Assembly: GCA_001598975.1 (NCBI GenBank) | Contig: BBXU01001660.1 | Coordinates: 1-24,965 of the forward strand | Length of the DNA: 24,965 nt | Origin: Parachlorella kessleri | Lineage: Eukaryota > Chlorophyta > Trebouxiophyceae > Chlorellales > Chlorellaceae | Reading direction: 5' to 3' | Shown: positions 10,901 through 21,700 of the stretch, in pieces | Layout of the letters: every line of letters begins with the position of its first letter | How positions within the stretch are numbered: position 1 is the first letter of the stretch | The notes under the pieces: model-generated | Databases searched by the model: none | Told to the model about the DNA's origin: nothing | Seen by the model: the letters and a program-made list of their open reading frames with translations, nothing else | Translations under genes and position numbers: made by a program

Positions 10901-13900
10901 GGACGGGTGGGCGTGACTGCTGAGAGTTTGGAAGGTCGGGGGAACGCTTGAGGGGAGGCAGCGAGTGGCCGGAAGCGTGCGCGGGGGCTGACAAAGGCGT
11001 GCAGAAGGGATGGGGAAGTACACTTTGGGTCGGCGATTGTTACGTATTGCATGCCTCCAGCATACTGTTTGCTTCCGTGCCTGTTCTCCAGTTACATCCC
11101 TTCCCCAGCCCCGGAACTAGCCGTGGCTCCCTCTTAACATTCTTTGATTCGTCTGTGCTATCCTACCTCTACAGCGCCCGCCCAGGTCTGTTGTTGTGGA
11201 ATTCCAGGGAGGGTGCCATGGTGCCTGGGTGTGTCCCAGCTCTGTTTGCCTGCCTGCAGAATGCCCCCTTTTGCTCTCTGCGCGTGTCAGCCATCCTCTG
11301 CGCCCAGGGTCTCCTAGGCCAGGGGGTGAAGAAGCGAGAGGACTTTATGCAGCTCAAGTACAAGGAGCTGTTCAGCGCGCACATGGGGATCATGCAGCCG
11401 TCTGGTGGCGGAAATACGCAGTTGCTGGCCAAATCCGTGGTCTTTCGAGCCTTCGCCAGGATACTGCGGTGGGTAGTCTGGGCGCCTGGCCGCGGGTTTG
11501 ATCATGGGTGTGGGATCCATGCGGGGGCTTGGTTGCGAGTGTTCTGGGTTTTGGCGCTTGGCTTGCTTGATTATGGCCGGCCTGTGTGACCCCCCGAGAT
11601 GGTCGGCCGGTGGGCAGTCGGAGGGGGGCCCTGGGTGTGCAAGGCTGGGGCCAATGCCGAGGGAGTGAGCTACAGTGGGCTGCAAAGCAGCGCAACACCT
11701 GTCGCGGTCAGCGTGCCAGGGAAATTAGTGTGGCCTCAGACTCGCATACACCTGCCCAGCCACGCCTTGATACCATAGGAGCCCTTGCTTGCTTGTACCC
11801 CACGGTGCAGGGAGCGCGCCTCCTGGCGGCGACAGCTCTTGCAGGAGCGGGTGCATCTGCTCGCGGGCGCTACCCTTACGGAGGCGGTGACTACCCTCAA
11901 GCATGAGACCCTGGCAGGGCGCAAGGCTCGCCTGCACAAGCTGCAGGCGCGCAGCCGTGGCCGCGCCGGCGCTAGTGCTTGCGGCTGTGGCCTGCCGGGC
12001 TGCACGCTGGGCGACATGGGGGGTTCTGGCGGGGGGCTGGCAAAGGCTGCACGCGTTATTGAAGCGACAAGCCTGCTGGTCAGCTCCCTTGCCTTCCTCA
12101 CGGCCCTACGTGAGGCAAGTGGGAGTGCTTCATGTTCGTCTAGTAACAAAGCATGTTGGGCTCGTCTATGTGTTGTATGGAGTGTGCGTGCTACTCCCTT
12201 GGCTTTTGAAAAGGTACCCATGGCTGGGGGGTCTCAGCAGGATGGCTTGCTTTGTTGAGGCCTGTTATAAGCCGAAGGGTCCTGCTCCTGGAACCTCCCT
12301 GCCGAAATGCAAGGACATTCCACGAGGGGCCCTCCCTCCGGCTATTCTGTCGCATGGCCGCACTGCAGCAGTCTGCAGAGGAAGCTTTGTAGGTTCTGGC
12401 AGCCAGTGTCCGCATCATACTGCAGGTTGCTTTTAACGAGAGTCACGCACCGGCACCTTTTTTGAGAGCCCATAGGGAGGGTCACAGGCTGCCTAAGCCG
12501 TGGGGCCTGGCTGGCCTGTCAGCCCAGGAACCGCTCACTATCAACTCCATATGTCAATCCACCGCGGGGTCTAGAGGGTAGCTGTCAATCCCTCCCTCTG
12601 CAGGCTGGCAAGGAAGGCCGGCAGGCCGCCCTGGAGGTGTTGACGGAAGGGAGGCTGGCTGAGGCGGCCAATGCAAGCCCCGCCCTGGCCATTGTCTCCG
12701 TAAACCTCGAGGCGAGTGGGTGCTAGGGTTTTCCACTGCTGGAGCGGTGCCTATGCAGCAGTCAAGGCTGTGCCACTGGGCAGGCTGCAGTGGCTAGCAG
12801 CGAGCAGGCAGGTGGGCGGGCGATGTAGGAGTTGCTTTCATGCAGACCTAGCCAATAGTGGATCTGTTGTTCTGATAGTTCACTTGGCAGCGGGTCCTGG
12901 CAGACAATGCTGGGAAACTGTCATGGCTTGATGTTGCACCAGGGGAAGGCCCTGCTGGCACCTCAACTCTTCTGCCCGCGATGTTTTCTTCCCATGCATT
13001 TTTCATGGTCATGCAGGGGCCGGAGACCAGCCTCAAGGAGTGGCTCGCATGGGGTGAGCAGCTGGTGCAGCAGTCCGGCGGCAAGCGAACGGCCCAGCTT
13101 GATGCCGAGAAGGCTGCAGAGGCCGCCGCCGCCGCGCTACTTGCGGAGGAGGAGGGTATGCAGCGCAAGGCGGCCGCCAAGGCGGCCAAGCGGCAGCGGC
13201 AGAAGGCAGCCAAGCAGCACGCTGGGTCAGCACAGCAGCCTGAGAAATCCTCAGATATTCAACAACATGTTGGAGATCTTCAAGACGTGGGCGACGCACA
13301 TACCCCCATTGCAGCAGTGGACAGCAGTAGTTCTGCTGCTAGTCTGAGGGGTGAGCATGTTGCCTCCTTGGTGCAAGGCCCCGCAACCCAGCGGCCTATC
13401 GGAGCCGATACTGCAGCGAGCTTCTCAGCTTCCCGGGACGCGGAACTCACAAGTGCAGCTCAGCCGTCAGAGGAAGACGCAGAGGACACCGCGCAGAGGC
13501 AAGTGGCCAGCAGGGGTGGCAGCCAGCAACAAACACCTCATCCCGGCCAGTACAGAGAGCAAGCCAGCGGCAACCAGGAGGTGCCTGCTCGCCGTGCTAT
13601 GAAGTTGAAGAAAGCGCAGAAGGCAATGGAGCAGCAGCAGCCGGAGACCCCATCACAGAACGGCTCCCTGCCGCAAACAGCAACTGACCTCCTACGCGCT
13701 GCTCCAGCTGGCAAGGAGCGGGCGTCACCCGCCATGATCCCAGCCCTTTTCGCCATTCTTGGCCCTCCTGCTCCAGCCCAGCCGGGAACTAATGGAGCAG
13801 CGGCAGTTACAGCCCCGGCCACGCCTCCAAGGCCGGCGCCACCAGCCCTCCCGCCACCCTCGTCTGCGGAAGTTCCACTGCTGTCCCCAGAACCACTGAC

Positions 13901-14605
13901 AATGTCAGAGGCGGCGCCGCCTGTGGCAGCGGCAATGTCAGGGGGATCCGTCGAGTCTGAGGCTCCAGATCCAGCGCCGGCAGCAAAGGCAGCTCAGGTA
14001 GCTGAGTACCAGGTCAGTGTCAAGCAAGAGCCGTGCAGGCTGACCCGCCCACTGCCAAGCAGCAGGAAGGCATTGGAGTATTTGCATTTGGTGTGTATAT
14101 GGATGCACGATGCCCAGTTGGTTACAGAACATGAGTGTACTCTCTGCAGGCCCTCCTGGATTACCTTCTACCTGGCATTAGTCTTAGTGACCGTAAGCCC
14201 CAGGCTAAGCCAATAAGCCACGAGACAGCAGCGCCAGCCAGCGATGGCAGTCTATCAGCGAGTAGCCAAGGAAGGAACAGCGTTCCCCCTGAGGCATGCT
14301 CGAATGAGCAGCAGCGGCAGGGCCAGGAGCAGGCTTTCCATACTGGGGAGGGCCTTAGCAATTCAGGTGGCAGCAGCAAACTCCCACCTGCCTTGGAAGC
14401 CGCGTTGGTGTGCCGCCTAACCGGGCAGCTGCTGAGCGACCCGGTGATAGCGGCCGACGGGTTCACTTACGAGCGCGAGGCGCTGACAGCCTGGTTGCAG
14501 CTTGGCAAGCTTGTATCGCCGGCAACAGGACGACCACTTTCTAGTGGGGCTGTTCGCCCCAACCTTGCTGTACGGGACTTGCTGTCAGCCGTGTGGGTTT
14601 GTTGA
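4953..14605 (+). CDS. Copy 2 (complete): 17-exon, 1,271-residue protein with C-terminal U-box
   Basis: Exons: 4953-4989, 5120-5369, 5786-5988, 6251-6463, 6858-7047, 7410-7497, 8031-8124, 8470-8609, 9036-9133, 9595-9787, 10120-10210, 10635-10780, 11260-11468, 11811-12114, 12604-12711, 13017-14012, 14150-14605. They sum to 3,816 bases with no internal stop. The start ATG at 4953 (GCATGG context) was chosen because copy 3 has an ATG at the same place with an equal 37-base first exon ending in phase 1. Rough residue map: Cys/His cluster 186-198; acidic exon 298-327; Leu/Ala-rich helical region 328-788; Cys cluster 708-715; charged helix 816-855; Ala/Pro/Ser/Gln linker 856-1120; U-box 1198-1267. 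The U-box family binds E2 enzymes and promotes ubiquitin transfer; that this protein is an E3 or E4 is inferred. There is no signal peptide or clear membrane segment. An alternative, longer exon 4 (from 6167) would also keep frame here but not in copy 3. Transcript data would settle the small exons. Confidence 0.83.
6316..6354 (+). other. Cys/His cluster in exon 4, copy 2
   Basis: Residues 186-198 read CPCCEAYHTWHSC, a C-x-C-C-x3-H-x2-H-x-C pattern with six possible metal ligands. The pattern is identical in copy 3 (17082-17120), although the residues before it differ. The spacing suits a small zinc site, but I cannot match it to a named zinc-finger family. It may instead be a disulfide or structural motif. 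Confidence 0.55.
8125..8469 (+). other. GC-AG intron 7, copy 2
   Basis: Exon 7 ends GAA G and the intron begins GCAGGT. The acceptor is TTGCAG before 8470. Only a GC donor joins in phase: the nearby GT at 8129-8130 leaves phase 2 and runs into a stop in exon 8. Copy 3 has the same arrangement with GCAAGT (18970-19305). GC donors are a known minor class spliced by the normal U2 machinery. Confidence 0.7.
9981..10017 (+). other. 37-base perfectly conserved block in intron 10
   Basis: This block is identical to 20736-20772 in copy 3, although the surrounding intron has many differences. In one frame both read HGSAADQWVLPV, so it could be a relic exon. Copy 2 has a CAACAG acceptor-like site just before it, but copy 3 does not. 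It could also be a gene-conversion patch or an intronic splicing element. Confidence 0.4.
11980..12003 (+). other. Cys cluster CGCGLPGC with basic lead-in, exon 14 copy 2
   Basis: Residues 708-715 read CGCGLPGC, preceded by a strongly basic stretch GRKARLHKLQARSRGRAG. All three copies keep the cluster: CGCGQSGC at 1539-1562 in copy 1 and CGCGLPGC in exon 14 (22516-22831) of copy 3. Conserved Cys spacing C-x-C-x4-C plus arginines could make a metal or nucleic-acid contact. I do not recognise the family. Confidence 0.5.
12115..12603 (+). other. GC-AG intron 14, copy 2
   Basis: Exon 14 ends with GAG and the intron begins GCAAGT, with acceptor CTGCAG before 12604. Both neighbouring exons are phase 0, so the GT three bases further in would shift the frame. 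The same donor is GCGAGT in copy 1 (1683-2270) and GCAAGT in copy 3 (22832-23340). Confidence 0.72.
12712..13016 (+). other. GC-AG intron 15, copy 2
   Basis: Exon 15 (108 bases in every copy) ends in phase 0 at GAG and the intron begins GCGAGT; exon 16 starts in phase 0 after ATGCAG. Copies 1 (2379-2689, exon ending AAG) and 3 (23449-23750) also begin GCGAGT. Using the GT four bases downstream of the exon end would break the frame. Confidence 0.72.
13098..13217 (+). other. Ala/Glu/Lys/Arg-rich helix (coiled-coil-like) with basic tail, exon 16 copy 2
   Basis: Residues 816-855 run from LDAEKAAEAAAAALLAEEE into KAAKRQRQKAAKQ. The stretch is alanine-rich and switches from acidic to basic, as expected of a long single helix or coiled coil; the basic end could also act as a nuclear localisation signal. 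Equivalent stretches are present in copies 1 and 3 with few changes. It is preceded by the conserved LKEWLAWGEQLVQQSGGK segment. Role unknown; it may be a dimerisation or spacer element between the solenoid and the U-box. Confidence 0.6.
13689..13763 (+). other. Conserved 25-residue island in the low-complexity linker, copy 2
   Basis: Within the Ala/Pro/Ser/Gln linker of exon 16, one 25-residue block beginning LLRAAPAGKERASPAMIP and ending ALFAILG is kept at the same place in copy 1 (3371-3445) and copy 3 (24432-24506). The flanking linker has many substitutions and in-frame indels (exon totals of 347, 332 and 346 codons). It could be a short linear motif or a helix that packs on a partner. 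No named motif is recognised. Confidence 0.5.
14381..14590 (+). other. U-box domain, copy 2
   Basis: Residues about 1198-1267 of the predicted protein form the U-box: VCRLTGQLLSDPVIAADG, then FTYEREALTAWLQLGK, SPATGRPL and RPNLAVRDLLSA. It is expected to bind an E2 ubiquitin-conjugating enzyme. Substitutions relative to copy 1 are mostly conservative, and the DPV and DGFTYERE cores are unchanged, which suggests the fold is kept under selection. It ends only four residues before the stop codon. Confidence 0.92.
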
Positions 14606-15703
14606 CTTGTGCAGCCCCTTGGGACGTGTTGGTTGCTCTTGTCATAGCGTTGTCACCCAGCCGGTTGGGCTCTGGCCAGCGCCTTCTGAAACACGTTAGA
14701 ACCGTCACCGGTTGCCTTGGATGACCATGTGGCAGTTGTGGTAGGCAAGGCGGCAAGCCAGCCTTGCCAACCCATGTCATTGACTCTAGGATGCACACGA
14801 CAGCAAGGGTTACACAGCAGTTTGAAGGGCGCTATGGGAGCGTGGTGCAGCACAGGGCAGGCCACAGTATGCGGTTGAATGTCAGACTGAACGCTAGCAT
14901 GACACGAGTGCCCTGACCTCTTGTGAGCTTGTGCTCCGTGGCAGCTGCTGTTCACTGATGGTTTCATCAGTTTGCCAAGGGTACTGTCACACCCCACCTC
15001 CGCCCAACCCACTTTCCTGTTCACCACAGCGATAAAGCTTGGCAGCGGTGGTGGCGCATATGCCGCATAACATAATTTCCTGTGCCAAAACTGGAGCAGC
15101 TGTCGCAGCATGCCTGCACTATTGTCCGTGAGAGCGAGCAGTGCAGCTCTTCACAGCACTCGACAGCCCAGGTATGGTTTAAAATAGCAGTGACCAGGTC
15201 GGCGCCCAGGGAGGCCGCAGCTGGCAGGGAGGCCGCTTGCCAAGCGACAGTTACAAAAGACTGGGAATCGCCGAGGAACAAGATGCGGCTTGCACCAACA
15301 GGAAGTACGTCATGCGACAGTGCAGCCTGCTTGCAAAAGCTCACCAGCCTGGTAATACACCTCTGCGCTCGTCAAACACCACTTCGACTACCACCTCGGT
15401 GCTAAGAGCCTGCCAAAGCTCCAAGGAGGGGGGCTGGAGGTCCAGGGTTGCATCATCAGTTTACAACACTGGCCACGGCAAGCTATCAGCACTGCACTGC
15501 TCACACATCCGTCACCTACCACATACTGCCACATCGCGACACCTGATGAAGGACCAAGGTGTGAACATGGCAGAAAACATGGCAGGAAACCATGCGGAAA
15601 ACACTTCCAGCTCGTGACGCACTTATGACACATATCGCGCCCTGTCTCATGAAGGTCAGGCTGCCACTGCCATCCAGTGAAGCCCGGTGCTATCTAGTAG
15701 AGC
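14606..15703 (+). other. Intergenic region, copy 2 to copy 3 (longer, with extra segments)
   Basis: This spacer is about 480 bases longer than the one before copy 2. One extra segment of about 190 bases lies near 14736-14927. It is bracketed by similar GTGGCAGTTG and GTGGCAGCTG sequences and contains a GGCAAGG/CCTTGCC hairpin (14744-14768). A second, longer divergent stretch lies at about 15170-15610 and includes TTTAAAATA near 15178. No convincing gene is seen; open frames here lack any family signature and are not shared with the other spacer. Confidence 0.55.
15615..15641 (+). promoter_or_regulatory. Conserved upstream block before copy 3 start
   Basis: TGACGCA, ATGACACAT and TCGCGCC recur here with one or two bases of spacing change relative to the block before copy 2. 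The two copies are recent duplicates, so identity alone is weak evidence of function. Confidence 0.3.
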
Positions 15704-18700
15704 ATGGAAACCGCAGAGCTCCACCACCGGTTGTTACCAGGTGCGTCTTGCAGGCTTACAAGCGCACATATGTGCGTAAGGCATCGTCCAGCTGCACCCT
15801 GCCAGCATGGCTTCCTCAGGTTTGGTTGATGCCATCACTTAGCAATAGCAAACACCCCTTAACCCCGAACTTTATGCAGGCAGCCGTTCACTGCTGGGGG
15901 CCCAAGACAGATGCAGTCCACATGTGACTGCCCTTGTCCCTGAGCTTATACAACTGTTCAAAATCCTGTCAAGGGAGGTGCCAAGCGAGCCACAGGCTTC
16001 TGCAGAGGAATGCGCAATCCTCCTCACGGACCTGCAAAGGTGCCTAGGCACAACTTTGGAAGAGGGCTTTCCTCAAAAAAGAGCGGAAGCACTGCCCACT
16101 TTCATTTGCTTAGGAATGACCAGGTGGGTAGGTGGAGAAGTATGGAAGACGATGATTCCTACCAGCAGGGAGGCGGGGCGGGTACCTTTCCATGGCATGC
16201 TTTTCCCATCATGTGTGCGCTGTGTTGAACAGACATCTGGGGTCGACTGCTTTGGCTATGCGAACTCCTTGCCTGTCATAGGTTACATGGCAAGGTCTGC
16301 CATCAAGCAATTTTCTGAGGCGCCAGCCCTCCTTAACCCCCCCTGACTGTGGCGAAGCTTGTCTGGATGTCCAAGTGTGGGAAAGTGTGATGTCCAAGTG
16401 TGCTTGTAAACTGCTATATGTGTGGTGTCTGTAGCATCATGCAAGAGAGCGAAATCTTGTGAGCTTCTGTACCTGTGCTATTTGCGGTATTGGGTCAGAT
16501 GCTGAAGGCGGGACTCGTGTCGCCTGCGCCTCCGGTTTTCTGCAGCATGCCTGCCGGTGTCGTCCGCCTGGCGGGCCGCGTTTGGGTGGCCCTGCGTGTG
16601 CTGGGGCGCCTCATCTCAGCAGCTACCGCGGAGGAGAAATTGCGTCCTATCATAGGCTTCCCCGCCGTGTGGTGCGGGGTGGACCTCATCAAGAACATGC
16701 GTGTGGTACGGCCCGACTCCATGCCTCCTTCCGCCGCCATGAAGGGTAGGTTGGGCGTGTGGCTCAGTGCCGCTGCCTGCTGGTGTGCTGAACTTTCGTT
16801 CACTGGGCACCGTGACTGACTTTGTGCATATGCCAGCTGCTTCAAGTTATCAGTAGTACTAGTAGGCTCGTTTGCGGTCTCTAGGAGCAGTAGTGCCGCC
16901 TGTCTGACCTACCCTGCTCACGGCCGCGCTCCTGACAAGCAATGCCTCAGTGCAGCCCCATGCATCACAGTCCTCCACACGCTGCAACTTTCCACCGCTG
17001 CTGCTGCTGCCTGCAGAGTTTACAGGTGCGCTGGCAGCTGCCACTGCCAACAAGCCGGCACCACACGCTCCCGTGGAGGCCTGTCCCTGCTGTGAGGCCT
17101 ACCACACCTGGCATAGCTGCCTGCTGTCGGCCAGCGCGGAGCTGGCTGTGCTGAGCACCGCTGCTGTTGAGTACCGGACATTGCCCAAGGCAGTGGCGGT
17201 GGCATTTGCGGCTGCTGCGCGGGCGCATGGTAAGTCCGTCGGGTGGTTTTGTCGGGTGGGCGGGATGTGTGGTTACTAGGCATGTGGGTAGTTTGCTGGG
17301 GCTGGGTGGAAGCTGTGTTAGTAGGGGAAATGTCATCTTCTCCACCAACTTCCTTGAGAACTTGCCCATCACTGTGGATGGTGAAGAGGGGCTCCAGCGA
17401 CAGCATGGGGGCTTGGGAGAGTGCAGCGGAAGGGCAGCGTTTAAAGCAGAGGTGATGTTAGGAGTGTGTGTGGAACCACAGAGCAAGAGCGCTTGCTGGG
17501 CAGTCTGGGTGCCTCCTTGCAAGCCCTCCAGAGGACAGGGGCGAGGAAGCACCCGCTTCCTGTAGGGCCTGTGAATCGCAGTGTTCTTTGCTTTTTACAG
17601 GGAAGCGTGCCTCAGTGGCTGTGTCACTCACAAGCCCGCGTACCCACTTGTGTACTTTCGTTGCTGCCGCTTTGCAGATGCATGCTCCGAGAAGCGCAGC
17701 CATACAGAGCTTGCGCTGCTCTGCAGCACAGCCCGGCTGTTCTCGTTAACACCCACCATTGCCCACAGGGCTGCTCTGCCTGCCTCTGAGGTCAAGCGGA
17801 TGCTGTGGGGCATCGACATTGAGCCGGTGATGTGCGCCCACATCCATGCGGTGCTACGGCTCCGGATGTGAGTACTCGGCTTGTGTTTGTGGTGTGATCC
17901 CGGTAGGGCTGTAGCCTTCCGTTTACCCTAATCAGAGACTGATTTTTGGGCGGTTCTGGTTGATGGACTGGGAGGGCCACCTTGCATGGTATTGTTGCGA
18001 GCGCGGTGAGTGCCTGGGTGTTCTGTTGGTGCGGCTGCAAGCTGGGTGCCAAGGTCCCTTGCGATTTGTCAGGAGGGTGGCGAGGGGACCGCAACAATAC
18101 TTACCGTCTGCACGCCCATGACGCCATCCAAAGCTTTGCAAAGCTGGGAACGGCTTGTGTGGCATGGCGTCTCATGATTTCTGGCCTGTCTCTGCCACTT
18201 CAGGCTTCTTTTCTCCAAAAAGGGAAGTGAGAAGGAGGGAAGTGATGATGGGGAGGAGTCAACCACCTCCTTAGTCAACCTCGATTCAAAGGTAGGCTGA
18301 ACCTCCCGCCCACTGGAAGTCCCGAAGAAGGGAGTGACATGCATATGGGAAACTGCTCTGATGGAATTATGAACAACTTAACTGAGTCGATACGTAGATG
18401 ACATAAGGGAGGCATGTGGGTGACCCAAGTGCCCTGCCCAGCAGGCCCACCCTGGGTGACTGCTAGGTCGTCAGAAACCAAGTGGATTGGGTGGTTGTGT
18501 AGCAGAGCGCTTTTTATTGCCTTACGTTGGCACACCTCGAGAAGAACGGCATGCATGGTGAATGGGTTGCCCGGGCAAGCAAGGAGATTAAAGGGTGGTG
18601 TGTACGGTCTGGTGATTGCTGCGTGGCTGGTACGGCGCCGACAAGCTCGCGCAAGCGGACCGGTGTGCACTTGCGGCCTTGCTTCCTGGGTTGGCGACTA

Positions 18701-21700
18701 CAGCAGGACGTCCGCGCCTCCCTCACGGCGCCCGATGGGGTTGCTGGTGTGAGCAGAGGGATGGTGTGGGGTTGGCGGACACCGTGCCGCTGTCCCACAC
18801 GGATCCTAGGCTGGCACTGGTGGTGCATGCTGTCGTTTTGACTGTGACCAGACCAACTTACTGGGGTGCCTGTAGGGTGCTCAGCTGGACTGGCTAAAGG
18901 CCGTGCTGAGCAGCCTGCTGGCGTTTTTGGAGGCGGGCATGCAGCTGGACATGTTTATGCGTGCAGAAGGCAAGTGCCGCCAGCTGTGCCCTGAAAGCTG
19001 CATCAGAGTTCATACGGTGTGTGGCGTGCGGTAGTGTATGCAACGGGTATTGTTAGTAGTTCCTTGAGGTCTGAGGTGTGCGGGTCAGTAAGACAGTGCG
19101 GTGTAGTAGTTTCGGGGAGTCACTCGAACTTGGGGTTTCACAGCTGCAGGCAAGCAGAGGCAAGTGCTTACCAAGCAGTTGCTCCTTGGTTCCGCCCTGT
19201 GTGGGAATTGAAGTGACTGCAGTTCCTGCGTGTGACACTGATGCAGACAACCACATGGCCGATGCATTGGGCAACCAGTTCCTGTGCTTCTCTACCTTGC
19301 TGCAGGGATAGACCTCCTGCTGTGGTTATTCTTGGTGTACACGGATAGTGAGCGGCCGGCTGGAGTGGGCCAGCTGGAGCACAAGTTTGAGGAGGTGCTA
19401 CTGGTGGCGGCGCAGTGCCTCGTGGCAGTGTTAAGCAGCTCTGGGCGCGAGGTAAGGGCTGGGACGAGAGAGGGGTTCGCTGACGGGTGGTGGGAGTTTG
19501 CGGAGAGGTCCAGGTTCTGGCACTGTGAGGGTGGCCATTGTAGGCTGAGGAACGTCCGTGCGCCGTGGGGCCAGCTCAAGCGCACGCGGCAGGTGGGAGC
19601 GCTGGTGCTCATGCAAGGCGAAGGGAGGTGCTGGCGGCGCGGGAGCCGCGTGCGGGGCAATAATGGGATGCTGTCATCTGCTTTGGGACATGCATCTTGC
19701 ATAAGCAGAGCCTCCAGCCGCGTACTGATGTTGCTCCACGGCAATAGTCCAGGCTGCGTGGGCCCGCTGGGCAGTGGCGGCGGGGAGGGCATGCGTGCAT
19801 CGTATGCTGTGCACGCTATGTCATGCTGTGCATGCTGTGCGGGCTCCGCAGGAGGCGCAGCAGCAGTTCATGACGGCATCTGGCTTCCAGCGGCTGCTGG
19901 ACATTGTGGACGCCCTGCCGCTGCGGCGGCTGCTAGACACATTTCTATTGGAGTAAGGGGGTGGTTACTGCGGGAGGTTTGATTGCTAGCTGCAGATGTG
20001 TTTTGGGAGGGACTGTTGAGTGGCGCACTGACTCTGGGCGAGTGATAGGTGGGGGCCCTGCCATGCCTGAGTTGAGATCATCAAGTCACGGGCGGCTCTG
20101 TGCTCTGCCTGAACGCCTGCTTCAGCCCCATGGGCCGTCAACTGCTGCACCTCGTGCTAGTGCCACAACAAGGCCGCCCATGTCATAACAACCCTCCAGC
20201 CTTGTATGCCGCGTGCACTGGCTTGCGCCCTCCCTGCATGCCTGAAGCAAGTGGCACGCCATTGGCAAGCAGCATGGGGCCGCAGTCAGAGTGGCAGAGC
20301 AAGTGGCATGTAGAACACCGCTGGAGGAGCCACACACTAACCTCTGGCAGCTGCAGTGCGTTTCGATGGAGGTGCTGGAGCTAGCCACCCTGGAATGCTC
20401 AGATGGCATGGCGAAATTCTTTGAGCAGGCCGGCATCTTATCCCTAGTCAAGGCTGCCCGGTTGCATCCTGACAAGCCGGTCGTCTGCCCTGTCTCGGAC
20501 CACTATAAGGACCTCCCGCTGGTGAGGGCATGGCCAGGGTGCAACCGCGATGCCCCGAGGTGCCTTAAGTGTGGTGGTGCAGCTCCTTCTTGCCCAGGGG
20601 CGGCTGCTTCTCTGGGTATCCAGGTCAGGATAATCCAGGTTAGGATGTAAGGGTGTCCCTTTTGGGTCCGCCTCCCGAGTCTTTGTGGGGGTTCCGGGGC
20701 TGCCCATGACTTTCCTCTGACCACCAACAATGACATGCATGGTTCGGCCGCTGACCAGTGGGTGCTGCCGGTCGTTCAGGCCCACAGCCGCTGCCGCAGG
20801 GTGCCTGCTTCTGTGACAGATTACCCCGCACAGCATCGCCTGCACTGTCTGCTGTCTGTTTGTCCGCAGGCGCAAGAGCAGGAGGCAGGGGTGAAGGACC
20901 TGCTCGCCTCTGTGGCTGCTCATGCTTTTGCCGTTGTTGGCCAGGTCTGCTTTAGCGCAGGTAAGGACCTGCGGGGGTGGGTATAGTGTGATTGGGTTGG
21001 GGACGGCACAGGCCTTGCAGATGTGGATGGGTTGTGGGTGTGGGAAGGGGGACCAGGCAGTGGGGCATCCACGAGGGCACAAGTTGGCGGGGGTAGGCGG
21101 ATTTTGGGAGGTACAAAGCCTGCGGTTTGAAAGCCTGCTGATGGCTGATGGACGGTGGGGTAAGTGGAGGGTTGAGGGCAGCAGGGCCCTCTGCGCGGCT
21201 CTATTCAGAAGCGGTCATGGTTCACCGTTGCTGTGGTTGCTGTGTGGGAGAGTCGGTTGGATTCTGATTCAAGTGGGAAGATGCGTTGTCGCTGGAGCCG
21301 GGTACCTAGGGCCAGCTGGTGGTGTGGGGATGCTCCGTTGTGTGGAGCAGCCAAGCGCCCTGCTGTCGCTGCTTGTGCGGTGCAGGCAAGCCTGTAGGGG
21401 AGCACCAGGACCACCCCTACTTCGTGCTTGCTTGCATCTCTAGCCTAGAAGAGATGGAGCAGCTGGTGAAGTTGGGCGACGTCAGATGGGATCGGCCCGA
21501 GGGGCGGCCCTGGGCGGCAACACTGGCCAAGGTACGCCCCCCGGGTGGGGCTGGGTGTGTGGGATGGAGAGACGGGTGTGTGTTTGCTGAGTCTGGGGCG
21601 GGCTTGGGGGAGATGCCTGGGGGGAGGCAGTTACAAGCACTGGCCGATAGCGTGCGCAGAGGTCGGCAGAGACGTGCACAAGGGGTGGGGACGTCACTAT

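Larger units (their letters stand above)
4953..15703 (+). repeat. Tandem repeat unit (complete gene copy plus spacer)
   Basis: From the start codon of copy 2 to that of copy 3 is 10,751 bases; stop to stop from copy 1 to copy 2 is 10,271. Exons, introns and parts of the spacers align between units in the same order and orientation. This indicates tandem duplication by unequal crossing over rather than scattered retrocopies, since all introns are kept. Confidence 0.9.

Noticed and set aside
16965..17552. 195-residue open frame on the minus strand
   Set aside because: It is antisense to exon 4 and intron 4 of copy 3; the copy 2 counterpart is broken into different frames, so it is a shadow.
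20444..21082. 212-residue open frame on the minus strand
   Set aside because: It lies opposite exons 10-11 of copy 3 and their introns, has no recognisable motif, and has no intact equivalent opposite copy 2. High GC makes long antisense frames common.
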